Source: Stomoxys calcitrans (taxonomy: Eukaryota > Arthropoda > Insecta > Diptera > Muscidae). Taken from it: DNA of 64,000 nt. Under the pieces are notes generated by a model. That model saw only the letters and a program-made list of their open reading frames with translations. It ran no database searches and had not been told where the DNA came from. Positions 55,721-64,000 of the stretch are shown here, one piece after another (the stretch's first letter is position 1; each line of letters opens with the position of its first letter). The stretch spans positions 190,264,437 through 190,328,436 of the forward strand of contig NC_081554.1 in assembly GCF_963082655.1 (NCBI RefSeq). The letters are read 5' to 3'. The translations under genes and the position numbers were made by a program.

Positions 55721-56560
55721 AAAATTAGTTAATAAGCCCGACTATTGGTGAGAAATTACCGGGAACGTCCCACCCAAACGGGCAAGGTAATCGATTGCAA
55801 TAATATGAGTATCAAATGAAAGGTATCTGCAAGTGGGATCTGATATAAACAAATTGGATGGGCTAAAGTCGGGCGAAGCCAACATTTTGTTATGCATTAG
55901 CTTGAACTTGATATGCAGAACCTCGATTAAAATCCGTACATAGTTTAGGAGCCACAGAGAAAATCGTTGTGCAAATTTTTGAGAGATCGATTGATCAATG
56001 AGTTAGCAAAGGCCTTAAAGTGAAAATCAGAAGATGCATATATATGAGAGCTATGTTTAAAACTGAACAAATTTCTATGAAATTCATCTGATATCAAAAG
56101 AGTTACAAGAGAAACTTTTGTGGCAAATTTTGTGAAGTTCGGTTAACAAATTACAAAATTATTGTTTAAGATCGGACGAAAAAAATATATATGTGAGCAA
56201 TATCTCAATCTGAACCGATTTCAGTTAAATTAAATAGCAATACCGGGAATTATAAAGGAAATCTCTGTGACAATTTTCGTGTGAATCCGTTAACAAATGA
56301 CCAAATTATTGCAATACTAGCTCAAATCGGATGAACATATATATGGGAGCTATATCTTATTATGAACCGATTTTTTTCAATTTTAACGGGCTTTGCATCT
56401 AGGCGCAAGAAAATGCTCGTGGCAAAGTTGAAGACGATCGAATGATTCGTACACAAATTAACTGGACAGATGGACAGGCAGATAGACAGACGGACATATC
56501 TAAATCGAATCAGGAAGTGATGTTGAGTCGATCGGTATACATATCAATGGGTATCTATCT
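55721..56560 (+). repeat. Diverged mini-me-like repeats
   Basis: From about 56010 units with GAAGATGCATATATATGAGA, CGGTTAACAAATTAC, TATGTGAGCAATATC and GGGAGCTATATC precede a GACAGATGGACAGGCAGATA tract at 56464. The part 55721-56000 is unclassified. Confidence 0.55.
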
Positions 56561-56965
56561 ATCTTCTTTCTGGGTGTTGTTGTATTTACATTTTAATGTG
56601 GAGATGGCGATCCTCGCCAAGCTCCTGTGTGAAAAAGCTCGTTCCGGTCCCACGGACCTATTATAGAGGGAACAAGGCGGGCTTTGGTTATTAAAGGCGC
56701 CAACATCGAGCACCTCAGTATTTTTGCAAGAGTTGGTGCCACCCGGCCTCTTACTGAGACTCTCCGCTCGATACCACTGATAGTCCGCGACTGCCGTTGT
56801 AGCTACTCCGTATGGAGCATTCCACAATCCGGAACCTGTGGACGCGCCCGGTAGCTCGCTGCTAAGCTTCTCGTGACAGCAATCAACACCACATAGATTG
56901 GACCTCAATGTTCCAGCCTGTGTGTGCTTACAGCTATCCTGTGCAGTAATACCCTGTACCATAGT
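56561..56965. other. G/C-rich unclassified insert
   Basis: About 400 bases clearly richer in G and C than the neighbours. A minus-strand open frame runs through it into flanking mini-me sequence and is therefore not believed to be a gene. Probably a transposon or SINE-like piece of unknown family. Confidence 0.4.
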
Positions 56966-56969
56966 AGTG

Positions 56970-57833
56970 GTACTGTTAATCCGATTTGGTGGAAATTTTG
57001 TACAAAGTTGTTTGTTTTGATTTCCAACAACTGCGCCAAGTATAGTCCAAATCGACCAATAACTTGATATAGCTACTATATAAACCTTGGATTTTGTATT
57101 CTGACTTCTTGAGCCACTAGAGGGCGAAATTCTCAACCGATTTGGCTGAAATTTTTGCATAAAGTGTTTTGTAATGACTTCCAACTTCTGTGCTAAGTAT
57201 GGTTTAAATCAGTCCATATACTGAATTAGCTGCCATATAAACCGATCTGGGATCTTGACTTCTTGAGCCACTAGAGGGCGAAATTTTCATCCGATTTGGC
57301 TGAAATTATGCATAAAGTGTTTTGTTATGACATCGAGCAACTGTGCTGAGTATGGTTTAAATCAGTCGATAACCTGATATAGCTGTCATATAAACCGATC
57401 TGGGATCTTGACTTCTTGAGCCCATAGAGGGCGCAATTATTTTCTGATTTGGGCAAAATTTTGTACAACGGTTTCTCCCATGACCTTCAACATACGTGTC
57501 AAATATCGTCTGTATCGGTCTATAGCCTAATACAGCTCCCCTATAAAACGATCTCCCTATTTTACTTTTTTAACCCTTTAGGGGGCATTTCTTATCCGAC
57601 TTGGTTAAAATTTTACACAATGACTTCTACTATAGTCTCCAAAATTCATTCCATTGTGGTCCGAATCGGACCATAACTTGATATAGCTCCAATAGCATAG
57701 CAATTTTCTTTTATCCTCTCCTTTCCTTTGTTTGCCTAAAAAGAGACACCGGGAAAAGAACTCGACAAAAGCGATCCATGGTGGAGGGTATATAAGATTC
57801 GGCCTGGCCGAACTTAGCACGCTTTTACTTGTT
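56970..57833 (-). mobile_element. mini-me/DINE-1-like element with intact distal terminus
   Basis: About six TATAGCTGCCATATAAACCG units, then AAGAGACACCGGGAAAAGAA, GGTGGAGGGTATATAAGATT, TTCGGCCTGGCCGAA and GCACGCTTTTACTTGTT at 57833. Confidence 0.75.
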
Positions 57834-57837
57834 GTCC

Positions 57838-59020
57838 ATAAGCAGGTTCAGTTCAAAGATGGGCTGTATCGGACTAGATCTTGATATAGCCCCCATATAG
57901 ACCGATCAGCCGATTTAGGGCCTTAGGCCCATAATTGTCACATTTATTATCCGATTTTGCTGAAATTTGGGACAGTGAGTTGTGTTAGGCTCTTCGACAT
58001 CCTTCGTCAATTTGGTCCAGATTGGTCCATATATGGATATAGCTGCCATATAGACCGATCCGCCGATTTAGGGTCTTAGGCCCATAAAAGCCGCATTTAT
58101 TTTCCGATTTTGCTGAAATTTGGGACAGTGAGTTGTGTTAGGCCCTTTGACATGCTTCTTCAATTTGGTCCAGATTGGTCCATATATGGATATAGCTGCG
58201 ATATAGACCGATCTGCCGATTTAGGGTCTTACGCCCATAAAAGCCGCATTTATAATCCGATTTTGCTGAAATTTGGGACAGTGAGTTTTGTTAGGCCTTT
58301 CAACATCGTTTTTCAATTTGGCATAGACCGATTCAGATTTGGATATAGCTGCCATATAGACCGATCTCTCAAATTAAGATTTTGGGCCCATAAAAGACGC
58401 ATTAATTGTCCAATGTCGCCGAAATTTGTTACAGTGAATTGTGTTAGACCGTTCGACATCTTTCGTTAATTTGGCCCAGATTGGTCCAGATTTGGATAAA
58501 GCTGCCATATAGACCGATCTCTCGATTTAAATTCTTGGGTCCATAATAGGCGTATTAATTGTCCAATGTCGCCGAAATTTGTTACAGTGAGTTGTGTTAG
58601 ACCGTTCGATATCTTTCTTTAATTTGGCCCAGATCGGTTCAGATTTGGATATAGCTGCCATATAGGCCGATCTCTCGATTTAAAGTCTTGCGCCCATAAA
58701 GGCGCATTTATTGTGCGATTTCGTCGAAATTTGGGACAGTGAGTTATGTTAGGCCCTTTGACATCCCTCTTCAATTTAGATCAAATCGGTCCAGATTTGG
58801 ATATAGCTGCCAGGGCTCACAAAAGCTCATTTATTGTCCGATTTCGCCGAAATGTGGGACATTGAGTTTTTTTAGGGTCTTCGATATTTTTCTGAAACTT
58901 GGCCCAAATCGGTCGAGATTTGGATATAGCTGTCATATAGACCGATAACTCGATTTAAAGTCTTGGCCCCATAAAAGGCGCATTTATAATCCGATTTCAC
59001 TAAAATTTGACACAGTGACA
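57838..59020. repeat. Second array of ~150 bp mini-me-like units
   Basis: About eight units with ATATAGCTGCCATATAGACC, GATTTAGGGTCTTAGGCCCA, GCATTTATT, GCTGAAATTTGGGACAGTGA and CTTCAATTTGGTCCAGATTG, the same type as 19990-20990. It directly follows the element end at 57833. Confidence 0.8.
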
Positions 59021-59560
59021 ATTACTACCTAAATTTGATTTTTTGTTTTATCAAATATGATTTCTTAAATTAAATTTATGTGTGTTTTTAATTCATATGA
59101 TATGAATCGATGAATCGTTTGTTTCACAGTGTAAAAGCTTATAATTGAGTGATTTTACTCACATTTAAACTTAAAAGCTTATAATTCAAATGAGGGCCTC
59201 TCTTCCTATTCTTATTAACCTTTGGCTCACAAATCTATTTAAGTCTATCATATCGATTGGGAATTGCCTTAGAATATTGACGGCCAGAAAGCACAATCAG
59301 AGCTAATTTATAAAATTCAAATTTCCGCAGCCAAAGAAAGCCTGAAAAAAAAGTTTTTTATTGTTTTATACATACAATAAAAGAAAAATAAAACTGATAA
59401 CAAGAGTGAATCCATGAATGAACGAACAAAAGACAGACGTCAAAGAATTAAAACAAAAAAAATCCAGCTGCTGGCAGGCTGAGATACAAAGCCGCTGGGA
59501 GCAGTCATTAGTGAGCCGCATAGCATAGTGGTTTGAGACAAAAACCACCATTTTAACTAA
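59021..59560. other. Region upstream of NimB3, nothing certain
   Basis: A/T-rich with no repeat recognised. A TGATAA GATA-type site is at 59395. Confidence 0.4.
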
Positions 59561-59567
59561 AGAGGAA

Positions 59568-59575
59568 TATAAAAA
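59568..59575 (+). promoter_or_regulatory. Possible NimB3 TATA box
   Basis: TATAAAAA 44 bases before the ATG, which would leave a 5' UTR of about 20 bases. No initiator was confirmed. Confidence 0.35.
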
Positions 59576-59618
59576 AAAATCATTTTTATAGTAACCGTTT
59601 TATTATTAGTTTGGTATC

Positions 59619-60056
59619 ATGTTGAAGAAATTAAATTGTTTTATTGTTCTGTGTATGTGTGTGGGTGCCGCAGTGGCGGTGCCCCAATTTTGGAAATTGA
59701 ATACACCAAGTGAACGAGAATTATTTATAATGGATGTCAAGACCACCATGTCGGCGGGGATCTGTTACAAACAAGTGGAGTAGGTTTGAAGTGGTTGGAT
59801 CATTTAAAAAATGTATCTCAATTAATCAACGCTTAAATTGCATTGCAGAGCAAAAGTCAATGATCCTGAGGTACGCATGCGTACTGTGTCCTATTGCTGT
59901 CCTGGCTATAATCGCAATCGTTTGGCCAGACATTCCTTGAAATGTGATCCCATTTGCAATGACGACTGTGACAATGGCATATGTGCTGCTCCCGATGTCT
60001 GTGAATGTTTTCCAGGCTATATAAGAGAAAACGGCCGCTGTGCGAGTATCTATTAA
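59619..60056 (+). CDS. NimB3: NimB3, small secreted single-NIM-repeat protein
   Basis: Exons 59619-59779 and 59849-60056 (phase-2 intron of 69 bp) encode 122 residues. A signal peptide is obvious (CFIVLCMCVGAAVAVP, residues 7-22). Before the intron comes the family segment SAGICYKQV; after it, SYCCPGYNRN and a single NIM repeat (CDPICNDDCDNGICAAPDVC then CECFPGY), stopping at TAA soon after. The small size with one repeat and the position next to NimB2 match NimB3 of Drosophila. The Cys pattern is complete, so the gene looks functional. AATAAA lies 38 bases after the stop (60094-60099). Function beyond a secreted Nimrod factor cannot be read from sequence. Confidence 0.88.
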
Positions 60057-60177
60057 AACCTAAGGTCATAAATTTACGCTAGACAATAAGAACAATAAAT
60101 AAATTTAATGTAAAGCAATGCCTAATAGTAAGAGTCTTCATAAAGTAAGAGTTTTCTTTTGTACGGAATGGTTTTCA

Positions 60178-60345
60178 ATTAGGTTAGTTTATGTGAGGTT
60201 GAAAAGAGGCTGTGGATATTAATCCGCCCCATGCCACTATGGACATACACCTAAGCCTTGTTGTGCGCTCTAAAAACTAAAAAGTAACCTCGAAAAAGAA
60301 CATTTAAGTTAGGAATTCCGTGCTACTTACAAAATCCTTAATTGT
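60178..60345 (-). mobile_element. LINE 3' terminal fragment, inverted
   Basis: Reverse complement of the 3' UTR at about 62615-62768: shared phrases ATTAATCCGCCCCATGCCAC, ATGGACATACACCTAAGCC and GTTGTGCGCTCTAAAAACTA. Confidence 0.85.
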
Positions 60346-60984
60346 TTTCCATATCAAGATGGTTCATCTCTGCTATTGTGTCCCCACCTTTGTTTATTAT
60401 TAAGTTCAACGACAAACAAATTATTGGTGTCATTGCTGTTTCACTTTGATTTTGAAATTCTTTCTTTTAATTGCTAACAGTGTCGGCTGCATGTGTGTTA
60501 ATAGCATCGCAGTGTGATTGCATTGAAAAAGTTCATGTGCGATAATAAACAAAAGATTATTACATCCACATGGCTATGGAATTGATGCAGAATATTTTTA
60601 ATGCAACGCCTAAAAATATGCTAAAAATTAAGTAGTTTAAATATGTGTGCTGGAAAGCAAAATGGTATAAGGCCGATATTGGAAAAGACGTCACACCAAC
60701 GCCGACCAAAGGCCTGCGCGAGACCATTCATTTCTGGTTTCAAGACACCCTTACAATCGTAGAGTATTTCATAGTTATCCCGGTCGACACGGGATAATTA
60801 TGAGCACCATATAGGCTGAATATTTGAGCTCCGACGAGTATGGTGTTCATCGTTACCACAGGTTGCGGATAGAGGAAAGCATCGTTTTCATGCGGAGTAA
60901 CTGCAAATGAGTGCCAATGATACTCGAGATGACAAGACAACATCAAGTTAGGGGCGGTTGGAGGCGATCATAGGAAGTGCGTGC
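60346..60984. other. Unclassified sequence between inverted LINE ends
   Basis: No family recognised. The G/C-richer part (about 60680-60980) may be transposon-derived but gives no clear protein match. Confidence 0.35.
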
Positions 60985-61030
60985 CACACAATTTATCCAC
61001 CTGCTAAGGAACAGGTGGATAAATTGTGTG
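60985..61030. repeat. Perfect 19 bp hairpin at the LINE 5' junction
   Basis: CACACAATTTATCCACCTG at 60985-61003 is exactly complementary to CAGGTGGATAAATTGTGTG at 61012-61030, with an 8-base loop. The right arm belongs to RT coding sequence (RWINCV). Confidence 0.92.
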
Positions 61031-62768
61031 TCCAATGGCATTAATATAAGGAAGAAAGTGGCACAGGGCACGCCACAGGGGGACGTTCTATCGCCACTCC
61101 TATGGGTGACCACCATAAATGACCCATTACGGATGCTGACTGAGGAAGGATTTAAACCCGTCTGCTATGCAGACGATGTTATAATACTTCCAAGGGGCCA
61201 AGGATCCGAACGAGCTATGCAGGAGGGCCGAAAGGGTATTGCATATGGCATATGACTGGGCTAGACCCAAACGTCTCAATGTTAACCCAGAGAAGGCTGA
61301 AATATGCCTGTTCACGAGGAAGACGAAGGTGGGCCAATTTAAAGCACCACGTTTCCTCAATAAGACGATTTCGATATCTGACAAGGTCAAATACTTAGGT
61401 GTGATCTTGGACAGGAAACTGAATTGGAAGTGTCACACTCAGGAGTGTACTGAGAAGGCTGACAGATGTTGGGCACTATGTAGACGGGCCCCAGGCTCGA
61501 AATAAGGCCTGAATCCTAAGATAGTCCACTGGCTCTACAGGAGCGTGATTAGACCAATACTTACTTACGCCTCAGTAGTTTGGCGGACTGCTATGGAGAA
61601 AAAGTGCAACATAAGAACCATACAACAGGTTCAGAGAACATGTTGTCTTGGCATAGGCGGAGCGATGAGGACCACGCCCACTAGGGCACTGGAGACTCTT
61701 CAAGATATCCGACCCATTGACATACAGAGTAGGTGTGAGGCAGCCACTACGGCTATGAGACTAAAGGCGATGGGAGAATGGATTGAGGATGGGAACAGCT
61801 CATACCATCGTGGTATAATCGAGGCGACGATAGCAAACCTGGAAGGAAGGGGAGAGGTTTCCGATCGAATACCTGAGATGAACCTTTGAGTCGAGTGCGA
61901 CGCACTGCTGTCATTTGCACAGTCTTGGATTGACGGAACCCTAGTATTGCCATCTGGAAGATCATGTTACACGGATGGATCAAAGCTAGAGGACAGAGTG
62001 GGCCTGGGGGTTTACATTGTAAACCCAGGGACTGACATCTGTTTTAGACTGCCTGATCATAATATGGTCCTGCAGGCGGAGATCCGGGCTATCACGGAAT
62101 GCGAGTGCGAGGACGTCGAGTCTGAACATCTTTACCGACAGTAAAATTGCCATAAGGGCAATAACAACCAGAATGGTAAGTTCACGAACAGTCTTGCGGT
62201 ATAAGAAGGAGATTAACGCCTTCTCTGGGGATGGCACAATCCGCATCGTTTGGGTACCGGGCCATAACGGAGTAAGGGGAAATGAAAGGGCAGACGATTT
62301 GGCGGCCAGGGGACTATGGTGGGATCCAGATCGTGAGAAGACGAGGCTATTACTGAAAGGAAGCTAAAAGGAGGTCAGTATAGCTATTGGTATCATAACG
62401 GGACACATAAGACTACGAGCTCACTTATGTAAAATCGGTGCGGCAAGTGAAAGCATGTATAGGGCATGCGGGGAAGATGATGAGACGTTGGAGCATTTCC
62501 TTTGTCAATGCCCGGCTTTCGCGTTTAGCAGATATCAGTACTTAGGTGGAGACGCAATATCAGATATGAACCAACTTAGGGCAGTGGCATTGAAAACAAT
62601 TAAGGATTTTGTAAGTAGCACGGAATTCCTAACATAAAATTTTCTTTTTAGAGGTTACTTTATAGTTTTTAGAGCGCACAACAAGCCGATTACTGGCTTA
62701 GGTGTATGTCTATAGTGGCATGGGGCGGATTAATATCTGCACCCTCTGTTCAACCTAACCTAACCTAG
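61004..62768 (+). pseudogene. 5'-truncated, frameshifted LINE: RT, RNase H, zinc finger
   Basis: Pieces in changing frames read RT (QGTPQGDVLSPLL, VCYADDVIILPRG), thumb (KYLGVILDRKLNWKCH; VIRPILTYASVVW), RNase H (SCYTDGSKLEDRVGLGVY; then VWVPGHNGVRGNERADDLA) and a CCHC finger (CGEDDETLEHFLCQCP). The 3' UTR ends in CAACCTAACCTAACCTA. YADD and the RNase H Asp are intact, but at least three frame breaks make it a pseudogene. RNase H places it with LOA/R1/I-type elements, as for the minus-strand remnant at 8.5-16.7 kb. It is inserted downstream of NimB3. Confidence 0.85.
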
Positions 62769-62890
62769 TTGAGGATAATGGGATACAACAAGGAAAGCGG
62801 ATTCGGGCAATTTTACTTTTTCTTAAAACCTTATTAAAATCCCATTGCAGGTTTGTTTGCTCTTTCGTTTTTTGGGTTTTTAAATTCTTA

Positions 62891-62928
62891 TTGAGATTCC
62901 ATTCCATTATCCTGCAATGGAATCTCAA
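62891..62928. repeat. 13 bp perfect hairpin
   Basis: TTGAGATTCCATT at 62891-62903 pairs with AATGGAATCTCAA at 62916-62928, 12-base loop, next to a mini-me-like end. Confidence 0.8.
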
Positions 62929-62934
62929 TTTTTT

Positions 62935-63650
62935 TTATACCCACCACCATAGGATGGGGCTATACTAATCTAGTCATTTCGTTTGTAACACCTCGAATTA
63001 TTCATCTAGAACCCCACAAGGTAAATATCTTCTTAATCGTCTTGACGTTCTCAGGCGATCTAGCCGTCCGTCCGTCCTTTTGTCTGTCGATATCACGATA
63101 GAGGTCGAATGCGTAAAGCTAGCCACTTGAAATTTTACACAGATACTGAATATTGATGTAGGTCATTGGGGATTCAAATATGCCATATCGGTTCGGATTT
63201 CGATACAACTCCCACATAAACCGAACTCCCGATATGATTTCTTGAGACCCTGGAAGCCGCAATTTTTATCCGATTTAGCTGGAATTTTGCACAAAGTGTT
63301 CTGTTATGACTTCTAACAACTATGTTAAGTACAGTCCAAATCGGACTATAGCCTGATATAGCTCCCGATCTCCGGATTTGACTTGAACCCCTGGAAGCTG
63401 AAATATTTGTCCGTAATGTTCCATTATGACTTCTAACATCTCCACAAAGTACAGTCTAAATCGGTCTATAACCTGATATAGCACCCATATAAACCGATCT
63501 CCCGATATGACTTCTTCAGTCTTCTATAAGCCGCAATCTTTGTCCGATGTGGCTGAAATTTTGCATGCGGTGGTCTGTAACTTCCAACAACTGTGGCAAA
63601 TATGGTTCAAATCAGTCTATAACCTCTCGATCTTCCTTGTTCGGTTCCTA
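62935..63650 (-). mobile_element. mini-me-like element, partial
   Basis: TATACCCACCACCATAGGAT start, GTCCGTCCGTCC tract at about 63066, then about four units with CTATAGCCTGATATAGCTCC and ATAAACCGATCTCCCGATAT. It ends without the distal terminus near the 3' side of the next NimB gene. Confidence 0.7.
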
Positions 63651-63695
63651 GAAGCAAAAGTTTGGTTTGACCTCAAGTTTTAAAAATATTTACCA

Positions 63696-63701
63696 TTTAT
63701 T
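63696..63701 (-). terminator. Poly(A) signal candidate for the right-edge NimB gene
   Basis: AATAAA on the minus strand, about 65 bases beyond the stop. Confidence 0.4.
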
Positions 63702-63766
63702 TCAAAGCCAACCATTCTCACTCAAGTCAATTATCCAATTAAAGAAAATTTTTAGACCAATTAAAC

Positions 63767-64000
63767 TCACAATTGAGTAAAATTAAAATATCTTCCGATT
63801 AACAAATTGAATTCATCAAGAAAGGCGCCATTTAACTTATAATGGTGCATGGTGGCATAGGTGGTGACCTTGTCGGGTGACAGGCATTGATTGATGAATC
63901 GTGTAGTGCCTGTTTGACAGCGACAACGACCATTGGAAGTGCAATAGCCCAATTCACATTTCTGAAAGGATTTCATAGGACCATCGATGATGGCACAACC
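63767..64000 (-). CDS. NimB-type gene, last exon only (cut by window edge)
   Basis: Open on the minus strand from the window edge to TGA at 63769-63767. It encodes a Cys-rich end of the Nimrod type (KCELGYCTSNGRCRCQTGTT then INQCLSPDKV) and a non-repeat tail finishing DEFNLLIGRYFNFTQL. The tail matches the end of NimB1 (YEFEALIGRFFQF), so this is another B-type gene; by position beyond NimB3 it could be NimB4 or NimB5. A possible AG acceptor at 63963-63962 (CTTTCAG/AAATGTG) means the first codons at the edge may be intron. The rest lies outside the window. Confidence 0.75.
   Translation of the reverse strand, partial: GCAIIDGPMKSFQKCELGYCTSNGRCRCQTGTTRFINQCLSPDKVTTYATMHHYKLNGAFLDEFNLLIGRYFNFTQL

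Noticed and set aside
56555..57184. 209-codon minus-strand open frame
   Set aside because: It runs from unclassified G/C-rich DNA into mini-me repeat units; no domain, no signal and no splice context.

Overview
The window is a TE-rich stretch of a higher fly (Brachycera). The best fit is a calyptrate, probably a muscid: it carries Nimrod immune genes in a Drosophila-like order, compact coding exons in A/T-rich DNA, and many mini-me/DINE-1-like repeats with (GTCY)n tracts. The species cannot be fixed from sequence alone.

Backbone genes are part of the Nimrod phagocytosis/immunity cluster. NimA (+) has four downstream exons between 17813 and 27371: NIM repeat, EGF-like repeats, transmembrane helix and a long His/Gln-rich tail; its signal peptide and EMI exons were not found. 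NimB1 (+, 37165-38619, 4 exons, 406 aa) is complete. NimB2 (-, 54209-47192, 3 exons, 373 aa) is complete with a 5.8 kb first intron. NimB3 (+, 59619-60056, 2 exons, 122 aa) is complete. The last exon of a further NimB-type gene (-, 63767-64000) runs off the right edge. NimB1-3 share a phase-2 intron at the same protein position, so they arose by tandem duplication of one split gene. NimA would be a membrane receptor; the NimB proteins look secreted.

Everything else is mostly mobile or repeated DNA. 1-4135: A/T-rich DNA with a degenerate TCGATA-type array and a long inverted repeat. 5.1 kb: cysteinyl-tRNA synthetase-like remnant. 5.5-8.5 kb: mini-me-like elements and a SINE piece. 8.5-16.7 kb: decayed minus-strand LINE with RNase H, split by a full-length plus-strand LINE (ORF1 and ORF2 both open). 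18-25.7 kb (NimA introns): mini-me-like arrays and a 5'-truncated LINE with a 12 bp target duplication. 27.7-36.9 kb: a ~120 bp palindromic satellite interrupted by a 7.5 kb BEL/Pao LTR retrotransposon with nearly identical LTRs. 38.7-47.1 kb: SINE, mini-me-like elements, mariner MITE, decayed RTE-like LINE. 48-59 kb: more SINEs, a second MITE, long arrays. 60.2-62.8 kb: inverted LINE 3' ends and a frameshifted LINE. By eye about a quarter of the window is mini-me-like sequence.

The oddest signals are in the BEL element. Its pol stops after the start of RNase H, with no integrase, and is followed by a second retropepsin-like fragment. The pentamer GGGTC is heavily over-represented on one strand of both its coding and leader DNA. 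Elsewhere, the satellite has a perfect 20 bp palindrome, a minisatellite has grown out of an endonuclease catalytic motif, and the NimA tail has paired tyrosine motifs resembling an ITAM.
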